The notes below the pieces were generated by a model that made no database searches, was not told the origin of the DNA, and saw nothing but the letters and a program-made list of their open reading frames with translations. The position numbers and the translations under genes are program-made. From the NCBI RefSeq assembly GCF_045207655.1, contig NZ_CP108785.1, forward strand, positions 744,001 to 808,000: a stretch of 64,000 nucleotides of DNA. The letters run 5' to 3'. Below are positions 17,149 to 25,568 of this stretch, one piece after another. This DNA is from Embleya sp045207655. GTDB lineage: Bacteria > Actinomycetota > Actinomycetes > Streptomycetales > Streptomycetaceae. Numbering within the stretch: the first letter of the stretch is position 1; each line of letters begins with the position of its first letter.

Positions 17149-18675
17149 GTGCTGCATCGGATCACCGTCATCGCCGCGGTAGGCGTACTGACCGTGGCGG
17201 TTGCCGCGGGCGCCGGCTCCGCGCCGACCGCAACCCACGGCGGGCCGCCACCGTCCCCGTCCTCCTCCCCTCCCGGCGGGCCGCCACCGTCCCCGCCCCC
17301 ATCTCCGTCACCGTCGTCCTCCCCTCCCGGCGGCCCGGCAAGCGAGGCATGGGCGTGGACCCAACTGACCAGCCGGGGCACGCAAATCCGTTACGTGAGC
17401 ACCGACACGACCCAGACCTGCCCCACGGTCCGGTACACCTTCCACGGGACCCGGGCCCCGTTCGTTCTGCACCGCGTCAGCACGCCGGCGGGCCCTCAGT
17501 TCCCCACGACCGTGTGCGAGTTGGGCGTGCCCTTCTCCGCTTCCAATGCGGTGCTCGAAGCGTCGACCATCCATGCGACCTCGTGGCACCCTGCGAACCA
17601 TGAGCTCCCGCTGCCGAACTGGGGGGCGAACCCGCGTCCCCGCTCCGTCGCGGTCATCGGTGACACAGGCTGCCGGGTCCCGACGATGGGCCTGGTACAG
17701 GACTGTGCGAACGGCTGGCCTTTCGGGCAGATCTCGAAGAGCGCCGCCGCGACAAAGCCGGACCTTGTGGTCCACGTCGGTGACTACCTGTACCGCGAGG
17801 ATCCCGGCAAGGCGAACGACACGAACCTGAATCCGGGGTGCACCACAGCCGGGGACAGGGCCCACTGGGACTGTGTCGTCGCCGACTTCTTCCGCCCGGC
17901 GGCGGACCTGCTGGCCGTGTCGCCGGTCGCCTTGACCCGGGGCAATCACGAAGCGTGCCAGAACGGCCAATCCGGTGGCACGGGCAGCGCCTGGTTCCGG
18001 TACCTGGCCGACAACCTGCTCGACAACGGTTCGTGCACGGAGTTCACGTATCCGCCGTCGCTGATCCGAGCGGGCACGCTGACTCTGGCGTCGGTGGACT
18101 CCTCATCCGCCGACCCGAGCGACAACGGGACGACGACGAGCGCCGAGACGACCGAGTTCCGGGACGAGTTCACCGTCGTGAACCAGGATGCCCAGCAGTA
18201 TCCCGGCAACGACTACTTCGTCTTCACGCACAAGCCGCTGTGGATGGTGAAGTCGGTCGGTACCACGCCGACGGCGGTCACCTGGGTGACCCACGCTCTC
18301 GACAGCGGACTCGCCGCCACCACGTTGGGCCGACTGGCGGACAACGTCCGGCTGGTGCTCTCCGGCCACATCCACCTCTACCAGATGGTCGATTTCCTCA
18401 ACAGCACGCGGCCGCCCCAGGTGACCGTGGGCGCCTCGGGGGCGCTGCCTCTGGACATCGGCCCGCCCGACTCCATGACTCCGGGCAAGCTCGTCGGCGA
18501 TCCGACGCAAACCGTGAACCAGTCGAGAACCCAGCAAGGGATCCTTGGCTACGCCGTGCTCCTCGACAACGGCGGGAACTGGGATCTCACCTTCCACGAC
18601 GCGGCCGGCATGGCCCTGCCCCAGATTTGCACTCTGGACGCGAGCCTCACCAACAAGAAGTTCACCTGCCACTGA
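17149..18675 (+). CDS. Secreted metallophosphoesterase
   Basis: A 508-aa exported calcineurin-like phosphoesterase. Signal peptide (VLHRITVIAAVGVLTVAVAA then GAGSA) is followed by a Pro/Ser/Gly-rich linker with repeated PPPSPSSSPPGG-like units, then the catalytic domain with GDTGC, GDYLYRED, GNHEAC, FTHKPLW and GHIHLYQ, which supply the dinuclear metal ligands. Start: GTG at 17149 is 8 bp from AAGGA; the GTG two codons earlier is only 2 bp away. The substrate is unknown; the family cleaves phosphomonoesters, diesters and nucleotides. The gene is followed by a strong hairpin. No operon partner. Confidence 0.9.
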   Translation: MLHRITVIAAVGVLTVAVAAGAGSAPTATHGGPPPSPSSSPPGGPPPSPPPSPSPSSSPPGGPASEAWAWTQLTSRGTQIRYVSTDTTQTCPTVRYTFHGTRAPFVLHRVSTPAGPQFPTTVCELGVPFSASNAVLEASTIHATSWHPANHELPLPNWGANPRPRSVAVIGDTGCRVPTMGLVQDCANGWPFGQISKSAAATKPDLVVHVGDYLYREDPGKANDTNLNPGCTTAGDRAHWDCVVADFFRPAADLLAVSPVALTRGNHEACQNGQSGGTGSAWFRYLADNLLDNGSCTEFTYPPSLIRAGTLTLASVDSSSADPSDNGTTTSAETTEFRDEFTVVNQDAQQYPGNDYFVFTHKPLWMVKSVGTTPTAVTWVTHALDSGLAATTLGRLADNVRLVLSGHIHLYQMVDFLNSTRPPQVTVGASGALPLDIGPPDSMTPGKLVGDPTQTVNQSRTQQGILGYAVLLDNGGNWDLTFHDAAGMALPQICTLDASLTNKKFTCH

Positions 18676-18734
18676 GGGCCGACTGCTGAGGCCTGACTGC
18701 TGATCCCCAATGAAGTCGGATGTGTCCGAGTAGG

Positions 18735-18780
18735 GTCGGGGACTGGCGCGGAGACGCATGCTCCGTTGCCGGTCCCCGAC
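18735..18780. terminator. Strong GC-rich hairpin after the phosphoesterase
   Basis: Inverted repeat with roughly 19-bp arms (GTCGGGGAC... pairing with ...GTCCCCGAC, one bulge and one or two mismatches) around the loop ACGCATG. It sits 60 bp past the stop and lacks a T-run. The rest of 18676-19105 shows nothing further. Confidence 0.65.
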
Positions 18781-19105
18781 ACTTCAAGTGAAGTAGGCCG
18801 CCGACGAGGTGCCCGTGGTTTCGGGTCCTGTCGTCCGAGCGGGCGGTCGTTGCCCCCTCACGATGACGGCCATCCACGTTGGCGGCGGTTGGTGGACGGT
18901 GTGTGGTGGCGCCTCCGGACCGGGTGCTGTGGCGGGATCCACCGTCCCTGTACGTGTCGTGGCAGACGGTGTACCGACCGTTTCGGCGAGGCAACGTCGG
19001 GGCGTATGGGCCCAACCACGGACGTTGTTGCAGGCAAGAGCTGATGCGACCGACATGCCCAGCGTCCGACAGCAGCCCCGCGAGCCTCCGACACAGGAAT
19101 CACCC

Positions 19106-19197
19106 CAGATGTTTTCGGCGTCGGCGGCTTGGCGGGCGAGGCGTTCCGAACCGTCGTGATCGCCCGCCCGCTCCAATAGCGTGATCAGCTGTGACAC
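19106..19197 (-). pseudogene. Remnant of an actinobacterial TPR-repeat protein
   Basis: Directly after the sugar-binding protein stop, the minus strand reads SQLITLLERAGDHDGSERLA then RQAADAENIWGD, a unit typical of the large actinomycete TPR proteins. Only about 30 residues persist before unrelated sequence. Confidence 0.4.
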
Positions 19198-19198
19198 G

Positions 19199-20512
19199 TC
19201 AGCTCTTCTGCTGGGCGACCGCCGCTTCGGCTTCCTTCTGGAGCTGGTCCAGCACGTCCTTGGGCGACTTGCCGGAGACCGCGCTGCCGAGCTGTTCCTT
19301 GATCTTGGGCGAGAGCACGTCCCACGCGACGTCGTTGAGCGGGTAGAACTTCGCCTTCGGGAGCAGGTCGATGTACGGCTTGAGGCCGGCGTTGGCGGGG
19401 TTGGCCGTCATCTTGGCCATCACCGACTTGGTCACCGGCGGGAAGCTGTACTGCTCCTGGAACTTGAGCTGCTGGTCGGTGCCGAAGGCGTGGTCGACGA
19501 AGGCCTTGATCTGGTCCTTCCTGCCGTTCTTCTTGAACGCCATCATCCAGTCGGCGACACCGAGGGTCTCGTTCAGCGGACCGGTCCTGCCGGCGATCGG
19601 CGCGGTCGCGTACTTGAGGTTCGGGTAGTCCTTCTTCAGCGTGGCGATCATGGTGGGGTTGCTGTTCACCATGCCGACGCTGCCGCCGTAGAAGTCGGTG
19701 TAGACGTCCTTGCGGTTCTTGGTGCCGGGGTTGGACTCGGTCAGGCCGGTCTTGACCAGGTTGTCGTTGACCCAGTTCAGGGCCTCGACGTTCTGCGGGC
19801 TGTTGACCGTGTACTTGCCGTTGGTCTGGTAGCCGCCACCGTTGCCCAGCGCCCAGTTCATGAACTCGCCCTGGGCCTCCTCCTTGCCCAGCGGCAGGCC
19901 GAAGGGCGTGGGCACGCCGGCGGCCTTGAGCTTGGTCGCGGCGGCCTTGAGTTCGTCCCAGGTCTTCGGCGGGTCGGTGATCCCGGCCTTGGCGAACAGG
20001 TCGGTGTTGTAGATCAATTGCCGGGTGCTGGAGGTGAAGGGAATGCCGTACTGCTTCCCCTTGACCGTCGCCGCGGGCGTGAAGGAATCGACGAAGTCGG
20101 CCTTGGTGGCGGGCGACATGACGTCGTCGACCGGGTAGAGCAGGTCGTCGACGACCTTGTCGGCATAACCGCCGGTCTGCAGAAGGTCGGGCATGTCGTT
20201 GTTCTGGATCATGGTCGCGACCTGCTTGTCGATGTCGTCCCAGTTGACGACCTGCAGGTTCACCTTGATGCCGGGGTATTTCGCGTTGAAACTCGAAATC
20301 ACGCCGTTCCAGTACTTCTGCATGCTGCCGTCGCCGCTGCCGTAGTCGGCCACGACCAGCTTGATCGACCCGTCCTTGGGCGCACCGGCCTCACCGGAGG
20401 CGCCGGGCGTCGCCTTGTCCTCGTCCTTCTTGTCGTCCGAGCCACCACACGCCGACAGAAGCAGTGCGGCCGACAGTCCTGTCGCCGCCAATGCCATCAG
20501 GTGCCGCTTCAT
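19199..20512 (-). CDS. Sugar ABC transporter substrate-binding lipoprotein (family 1)
   Basis: A 437-aa extracellular solute-binding protein. Lipoprotein signal MKRHLMALAATGLSAALLLS with lipobox LSAC, then an acidic/lysine linker and the binding domain (NAKYPGIKVNLQVVNWDDID, DMPDLLQTGG, IPFTSSTRQLIYNTDLF, GVADWMMAF). Members bind oligosaccharides and hand them to MalF/MalG-type permeases. No permease or ATPase gene is next to it, which is unusual; it must use a distant or shared transporter. ATG at 20512 follows GAAGGCGG; the 22 extra upstream residues precede the signal peptide and are rejected. The promoter region is AT-rich. A ROK repressor lies 1 kb away and may regulate it. Confidence 0.92.
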   Translation of the reverse strand: MKRHLMALAATGLSAALLLSACGGSDDKKDEDKATPGASGEAGAPKDGSIKLVVADYGSGDGSMQKYWNGVISSFNAKYPGIKVNLQVVNWDDIDKQVATMIQNNDMPDLLQTGGYADKVVDDLLYPVDDVMSPATKADFVDSFTPAATVKGKQYGIPFTSSTRQLIYNTDLFAKAGITDPPKTWDELKAAATKLKAAGVPTPFGLPLGKEEAQGEFMNWALGNGGGYQTNGKYTVNSPQNVEALNWVNDNLVKTGLTESNPGTKNRKDVYTDFYGGSVGMVNSNPTMIATLKKDYPNLKYATAPIAGRTGPLNETLGVADWMMAFKKNGRKDQIKAFVDHAFGTDQQLKFQEQYSFPPVTKSVMAKMTANPANAGLKPYIDLLPKAKFYPLNDVAWDVLSPKIKEQLGSAVSGKSPKDVLDQLQKEAEAAVAQQKS

Positions 20513-20854
20513 CGCAGTACCGCCTTCATGCCTTCGGGAAAACAGGACCGTTGGTGCGGGTTTGGTCGCGCTCTTCATGCATACATGTTCGTAATGGTGA
20601 CTTTTGTGAACATTTTAGACAATATTAGGTAACATCCGAATGTGCGGACGGCCGATTCCGCAGATCCTCGTCAACGGGCCCCAGCCGTCGAACCGCAACT
20701 CGTCGATTGCTTCGGATCCGGTGCTTCGGATCCGACACCACCGCGGGACCGGGTCGAGCGACCGCCGCCCCTGTCGGGCCGGCCCGCCATCCCCTGCGCG
20801 CCACCGGGGGCTCGGTCACGCGCGGCGCGCCAGACGAGGCGCGCCCGGGCTGGG
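20513..20854. promoter_or_regulatory. Upstream region of the sugar-binding protein
   Basis: From 20570 to 20640 the sequence is unusually AT-rich for this genome (AACATTTTAGACAATATTAG). GAACA and GACAA lie 10 bp apart here, a weak resemblance to the DeoR-type sites further right. The remainder to 20854 is featureless. Confidence 0.4.
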
Positions 20855-21400
20855 TCAGCCCGCCATCGCCGGAACATTGCTGCGCGAGTATCGAGAGACG
20901 GGCGCGGCGACCGGCAGCATCGCCCGGACGGTGCGGCCGGCACCGCAGTCTTCGACGTCCACCCCGCCGGCGAGGAATTCGACGATGTCCAGGCCCCGGC
21001 CGTGCTCGTCGGGGTCGCAGACCCGCGGCCGACGCCGTGAGCCGTGGTCCCCGTGGTCGTCCACCGCGATGTCCAGCACGCCCGTGTCCAGGACCAGGCG
21101 AACGGTCATGACGCTCCGGCCGTACTGCGCCGCGTTCGCGGCCAACTCGCCGACGATCAAAACCGCGGAGTCCCGATCGTCACCGCCCAGACCCCAGCGG
21201 GCCAGCACCGCACCCGTGAAGCGGCGGGCGTCGGCAACCCGGACGTCCCGGGCGGGCAGCGCGATCACGGCGTGCCGTTGGTCGAGCGACGGTGCGGGGC
21301 GACGAACCCGGCCCCGGACACCCGCCCGCGATCCGCCGGCCGCGACCTCGACGCGACACTGCGGGGCGTCCACGACGCCGGCGTTTCGGTATGGGCACAT
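20855..21400 (-). CDS. ATP-binding anti-sigma/serine kinase-like protein (HATPase_c_2)
   Basis: A 181-aa GHKL ATPase-fold protein like the many RsbW-related regulators of Streptomyces. Visible are VGELAANAAQYG (N-box with the Mg-binding Asn), DIAVDDHGDHG (G1) and HGRGLDIVEFLA (G2), then RTVRAMLPV. Such proteins bind or phosphorylate anti-anti-sigma partners. I set the start at ATG 21400 because GGAGG lies 8 bp upstream; a GTG 11 codons earlier has no SD. The N-terminal 45 residues are unconserved. No partner gene is adjacent. Confidence 0.78.
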   Translation of the reverse strand: MCPYRNAGVVDAPQCRVEVAAGGSRAGVRGRVRRPAPSLDQRHAVIALPARDVRVADARRFTGAVLARWGLGGDDRDSAVLIVGELAANAAQYGRSVMTVRLVLDTGVLDIAVDDHGDHGSRRRPRVCDPDEHGRGLDIVEFLAGGVDVEDCGAGRTVRAMLPVAAPVSRYSRSNVPAMAG

Positions 21401-21570
21401 CTCGGGTGCCTCCACATCGTGCAGCTCGGCCACCAGCCGAGCGGTCGTGCCCTGCCAGGGCTCCTCGGGCTGTTCCTGTGATCCAAACTACCCCTTAGTC
21501 CAACAGGTGTAAATAGTATCTTCCAGGACTTAGAATAAGGGGAGACTGTCACAGAGGGGCGAGGAGTTTC

Positions 21571-22818
21571 ATGCGCAAGCGAACGGCACGGGACATCCGC
21601 CGGCACAACAGGTTCGAGGTGCTGCAGAGCACCTACGCGGCCGGCGAGCACGTGAGCCGGCAACAGATCGCAACCGCGACCGGGCTCTCCACGGCCACGG
21701 TCGCCAACCTGACCGGCGAGCTCCTCGACGTCGGCGTGCTCGTCGAGGTCGGACGGGAGGACTCCGGCGGCGGCCGCCCCCGCGCACGCCTCGCGGTCAA
21801 CGCCGAACGCGGCCTGCTGGTCGGCGTCGACGTCTCCGAGGACTTCGTCCGTCTCGAACTCTACGACCTCGCCATGAACGTCCTGCGCGCCGTCGAACGA
21901 CGCATGGACCCACGCGGCAGCACCCCGGGCGACGTGGTCGAACACATCACCCTGGGCGTCGACGACCTCCTCGCCACCCCCGACGTGGATCCCGACCGGG
22001 TCCTGGGCATCGGGGTCAGCCTGCCCGGACTCGTCGAACGCGAGGGCGGCGTCTCCGTGCTCGCCGTCTACGGACACTGGCGCGACGTCCCCATGAAAGC
22101 CCTCCTGGCCGAACGCCTCGACTTCCCCCTCTACGTGGACAACCCGCTCAAGGCCAGCACCGTGGCCGAACTGTGGTTCGGCGCCGGACGCGACGTCGAC
22201 GACCTGGCCGTCGTCACCCTGCGCACCGGCGTCGGCGTCGGCGTCGCCATCGACGGAACCCTCTACCGCGGCACCACCAACAGCGCCGGCGAATGGGGCC
22301 ACATCATCCTCGTCATGGACGGACGCACCTGCCGATGCGGCGCCCGCGGATGCGTGGAGGCATACGTCGGCGCCCCCGGCATCCTGCAGACCCTGCGCGA
22401 GACCGACCCGCACCACCCGATCCTCACCATCGACGACCAGATCGCCGCGATCGAGGCCCTCGCCGACGCGGCCCGCCGACACGACCCCACGGCCCAGCGG
22501 GTCATCGAGGAGACCGGCCGCCACCTCGGCGCGTCCGTCGCCACCATGATCAACATGCTCAACCCCGCCAGGATCGTACTCGGCGACTGGGTCGCCGACC
22601 GCCTCGGCGAACCACTGCTGACCGCCACCCGCAACGCCGCAGCACACTACTCACTCGACCAACCATTCGGCGCGGTCACCCTGAGCCTGTCCGAACTACC
22701 CGACAACGCGGTATGCCTCGGAACGGCAACCTTCGCCCTCGAAGGCTTCCTCAACGACCTCACCTCCCACACCGTCCGGTTCCCGGCCCGGCCGACCATA
22801 CGAAAGCTCACCCGCTGA
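21571..22818 (+). CDS. ROK-family transcriptional repressor
   Basis: A 415-aa sugar-responsive repressor. Residues 1-75 form a winged HTH (VSRQQIATATGLSTATVANL), followed by the ROK domain with GVDVSEDFVRLELYD, GIGVSLPG, AGEWGHI and the zinc knuckle CRCGARGCVEAY. The catalytic ND motif reads VDNPLKAS, lacking the Asp, so it should sense sugar without phosphorylating it, as NagC/XylR relatives do. ATG follows GAGGAG. The preceding 90 bp are AT-rich and may hold an autoregulatory site. It may control the sugar-binding lipoprotein at 19199-20512. Confidence 0.92.
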   Translation: MRKRTARDIRRHNRFEVLQSTYAAGEHVSRQQIATATGLSTATVANLTGELLDVGVLVEVGREDSGGGRPRARLAVNAERGLLVGVDVSEDFVRLELYDLAMNVLRAVERRMDPRGSTPGDVVEHITLGVDDLLATPDVDPDRVLGIGVSLPGLVEREGGVSVLAVYGHWRDVPMKALLAERLDFPLYVDNPLKASTVAELWFGAGRDVDDLAVVTLRTGVGVGVAIDGTLYRGTTNSAGEWGHIILVMDGRTCRCGARGCVEAYVGAPGILQTLRETDPHHPILTIDDQIAAIEALADAARRHDPTAQRVIEETGRHLGASVATMINMLNPARIVLGDWVADRLGEPLLTATRNAAAHYSLDQPFGAVTLSLSELPDNAVCLGTATFALEGFLNDLTSHTVRFPARPTIRKLTR

Positions 22819-22980
22819 GGCCGGAATGGTGCCCCGAACAGCGGAAGCGCGGGACTTCGTCCGACCAAGCCCACGAAGTTGATCGAGGCGCGCGCCTTGC
22901 TGACCGTGTTCCGTTTTCCCACCCACGCGGTGATCCGGCGGTCACCGCCCAGTAGGCACCGAGCGCGGCAAGGAACGGTG

Positions 22981-24120
22981 TCACTGGTATCGAGGCCGGC
23001 CCGGGCCAGGCCACTGCCCCGGGGCGGGCCGGTGCCACAGTCCGCGGGCGGAAAGCAGTGGCAGGACGCCCTCGGCGAAGTGGTACGCCTCCTCCAGATG
23101 TGGGATCCCGGAGAGCACGAACTCGTCCACCCCGTGGCGGTGGTAGGTCGCGATCAGCTCGGCCACCTCCTGGTGGCTGCCCACGAGGGCGGTGCCCGCG
23201 CCGCCGCGGACCAGGCCGATCCCGGCCCACAGGCCGGGATGGATCTCCAGCCGCTCGGTCGACCCGCTGTGCAGTTCGCGCATCCGGCGTTGACCGACCG
23301 ATTCGCTCCGGGTCAGCGCGAGTTGGGTGGCCCGGATCCGTTTCGGGTCCATCCCGGCAAGCAGCCGGGCCGCCTCCGCCCAGGCCGACGCGGAGGTGTC
23401 CCGGGCGATCACGTGCAGCCGCACGCCGAAACGCGGCTTGCGGCCGAGCACGGCGGCGGCCGACCGGATCCCTTCGATCTTCTCCCCGACCAGCTGCGGC
23501 GGCTCCCCCCAGATCAGGTACACGTCGGCGTGACGAGCCGCGACCTTTGCCGCCGCGGCCGACGAACCTCCGAAGTAGATCTCCGGAACCGGCGAGGGCA
23601 ACCGGGTCAGTTCGGCTCGCTCGACCCGCAGGTGCTTGCCGTGGTGGTCGACCGTCTCGCCCGCCCAAAGCCGCCGGACGATGCCCAGGAACTCGTCCGT
23701 CCGAGCGTACCGGCCGTCCTTGTCCAGGAGGTCGCCGTATGCGCGCTGCTCGGGCGATTCCCCACCGGTGACCACGTTCAACAGCAGTCGGCCGGCCGAC
23801 TGGTTCTGGTAGCCCGCAGCCATCTGTGCCGCCAGGGTCGGGCTGATCTGGCCCGGGCGGAAGGCCACCAGGAACTTCAGCCGTTCGCTGACCTGGGTGA
23901 GCATTGCCGTGGTCAACCAGGCATCCTCGCACCACACCCCGGTGGGCGTCAGTGCGCCGACGAAGCCGAGTTGTTCCGCCGCCCGGGCGATCTGGCCGAG
24001 GTAGCCGATGCTCGGCGGCCGGTCTGCACCCGCCGCTCCGGGCGTCGAGCCGTGACCGCCGCCGACCACGTGCCGGCTGTCGCCGGTGGTGGGCAGGAAC
24101 CAGTGGAAAACCAGCGACAT
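22981..24120 (-). CDS. ssuD: FMNH2-dependent alkanesulfonate monooxygenase
   Basis: Cleaves C-S bonds of alkanesulfonates with FMNH2 and O2, releasing sulfite and an aldehyde. The 379-aa luciferase-like (LLM) protein matches SsuD motif by motif: FHWFLPTTGD, GVWCEDAW with the active-site Cys64, LKFLVAFRPG, VTGGESPEQ, EIYFGGSS, FGVRLHVIARD with the catalytic Arg/His, GLVRGGAGTALVG and FVLSGIPHLEEAYHFAEG. ATG at 24120 begins SsuD homology; upstream sequence is unrelated. Last gene of the sulfur operon, 97 bp after the flavin reductase. Confidence 0.93.
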   Translation of the reverse strand: MSLVFHWFLPTTGDSRHVVGGGHGSTPGAAGADRPPSIGYLGQIARAAEQLGFVGALTPTGVWCEDAWLTTAMLTQVSERLKFLVAFRPGQISPTLAAQMAAGYQNQSAGRLLLNVVTGGESPEQRAYGDLLDKDGRYARTDEFLGIVRRLWAGETVDHHGKHLRVERAELTRLPSPVPEIYFGGSSAAAAKVAARHADVYLIWGEPPQLVGEKIEGIRSAAAVLGRKPRFGVRLHVIARDTSASAWAEAARLLAGMDPKRIRATQLALTRSESVGQRRMRELHSGSTERLEIHPGLWAGIGLVRGGAGTALVGSHQEVAELIATYHRHGVDEFVLSGIPHLEEAYHFAEGVLPLLSARGLWHRPAPGQWPGPGRPRYQ

Positions 24121-24217
24121 GCGGACTCCCGGGGCAGACGGTACGAGATGGCGGGGGCGGACCAACCGCCCCAGTGGTGACGGACACCGGGGGCGACCGA
24201 CGAGCACAAACGGCCGA

Positions 24218-24730
24218 TCAGTCCACGGTGAACCCGCCGAACGCGCCGTCGTGGTACACCAGCGGCGCGCTCCCCTCCCACGCGACTGCATCGACGACCT
24301 CGCCCACGACAAGGAGGTGGTCGCCGACCATCTGGATGAGCACCGGCTGCGCTGTCAGCCACGCGGCGGTGCCCGACAGGATCGGGACGCCCCGCTCTCC
24401 CGGCGTCCAGTCGGTGCCCGCGAACCGGTCCGCACCGCGGCGGGCGAAACGGGCCGCCAACTCCTCTTGGTCGCGCCCCAGGATGTGTACCGCGAAAAGG
24501 TCGGCCGCCCGGACCGCGGGCACTGCCGAGGCGGTCGTCGCCAAGTAGAAGGAGACCAGGGCCGGTTCCAGGCTGACCGAGGTGAACGAGGTCGCGGTGA
24601 ACCCGACCGGGCCGGGCACCGTGATGACGGTGACGCCGGCCGCTTGCCGCCGCAGCGTGCGGCGCAGCACCTCACCGACTGCGGCGGGCGAACCGGGGGC
24701 GGGAGGAGTTCGATTTCGGATCGCGGTCAC
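24218..24730 (-). CDS. Flavin reductase (DIM6/NTAB family)
   Basis: Supplies reduced FMN to the neighbouring monooxygenases. A 170-aa split-barrel flavoreductase with AAGVTVITVPGPVGFTATSF, VSLEPALVSFYLA, FAVHILGRDQEELAARFA, GDHLLVVGEV and a terminal PLVYHDGAFGG. Start is GTG at 24730 preceded by AGGAG. It is this family (HpaC/SsuE-equivalent in actinomycetes), not the flavodoxin-fold SsuE of E. coli. Placed between the hydrolase and ssuD in the operon. Confidence 0.92.
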   Translation of the reverse strand: MTAIRNRTPPAPGSPAAVGEVLRRTLRRQAAGVTVITVPGPVGFTATSFTSVSLEPALVSFYLATTASAVPAVRAADLFAVHILGRDQEELAARFARRGADRFAGTDWTPGERGVPILSGTAAWLTAQPVLIQMVGDHLLVVGEVVDAVAWEGSAPLVYHDGAFGGFTVD

Positions 24731-24800
24731 GATGCCGCTCCTGCCAGGGCTTCCGGGGGTTCCAGGCCATCCGGCAGCTCCAACACACGGAACGACTCCT

Positions 24801-25568
24801 TCACGAGGACCACTCCTCGACGGTCAGCACGCGCGCCGGATCAGGGCCGCCGCGCAGGCGCTCCAGCCACAGCACGATCTGCGCGGCCACGCTGCGATGG
24901 GCGGCGTCGTTGAGCACGTCGTGCCGGCCGTCGGCGACCGCGACCAGCGTGGTCCGGGTCGAGGTCGCCGCGAGCCGACGAACCTCCGCGATCGGCGCCA
25001 ACGGGTCGGCGCCGCCGTGCACCACCAGGACGGGAAGGTCGGGCCGCACCAACACCTCGACCAGCGACGACTGTTCGTCCGGCAGCGCCCCGGCCAACGC
25101 ACCCGGCGAAAACGCGGCGTCGTCGGTCAGCACGCCGCGATGCGCCGGGCAGGCGGTACGCGCCGCCAACTCCCCCTCCCAGTCGACCGGCACCGAGTCG
25201 GCCTCCCCCACCGGCAGCCCCGCGAGCACCAGTCCGGCCGGTCCCACGCCCCCGCCTGCGACGGCGCCGGCCGCGTACAGCGCGCCGGCGTCGGACCCGG
25301 CCAACACCACCGGCGCCGGCAGTTCCGGCGCGATCTCGGCGAACGCGGCGGCCACCGAGGCGGCGTCGGGATGCGCCGTGGCGTCCAGCGCCCGGACCAG
25401 GTATCCGTCCGCGGCGAGCCGCCGCCCGAACCGCGCGTACACGCTCGCCGGTTCCCCCCGCCCGGGCAGCAGCACCAACGAGCCCCGCACCGCGGCGCCC
25501 GGTTCCGGGGCCCAGACGATCTCGGCCACCCCGTCCACCGGGACAGCCGACGCGGACGCGGTGCTCAT
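24801..25568 (-). CDS. Alpha/beta hydrolase
   Basis: A 255-aa alpha/beta-hydrolase-fold protein. Visible are LVLLPGRGEPASVYARFGRR (oxyanion strand/turn), a nucleophile-elbow region VVLAGSDAGALYAAG in which Asp replaces the usual Ser (G-S-D-A-G), a late acidic position HGGADPLAP and GRHDVLND with the catalytic His. An Asp nucleophile would resemble haloalkane dehalogenases or epoxide hydrolases rather than esterases. The ATG overlaps the previous gene's stop (ATGA), showing translational coupling with the LLM at 25565-26716. Substrate unknown; probably a by-product or thioester of organosulfur breakdown. Confidence 0.8.
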   Translation of the reverse strand: MSTASASAVPVDGVAEIVWAPEPGAAVRGSLVLLPGRGEPASVYARFGRRLAADGYLVRALDATAHPDAASVAAAFAEIAPELPAPVVLAGSDAGALYAAGAVAGGGVGPAGLVLAGLPVGEADSVPVDWEGELAARTACPAHRGVLTDDAAFSPGALAGALPDEQSSLVEVLVRPDLPVLVVHGGADPLAPIAEVRRLAATSTRTTLVAVADGRHDVLNDAAHRSVAAQIVLWLERLRGGPDPARVLTVEEWSS

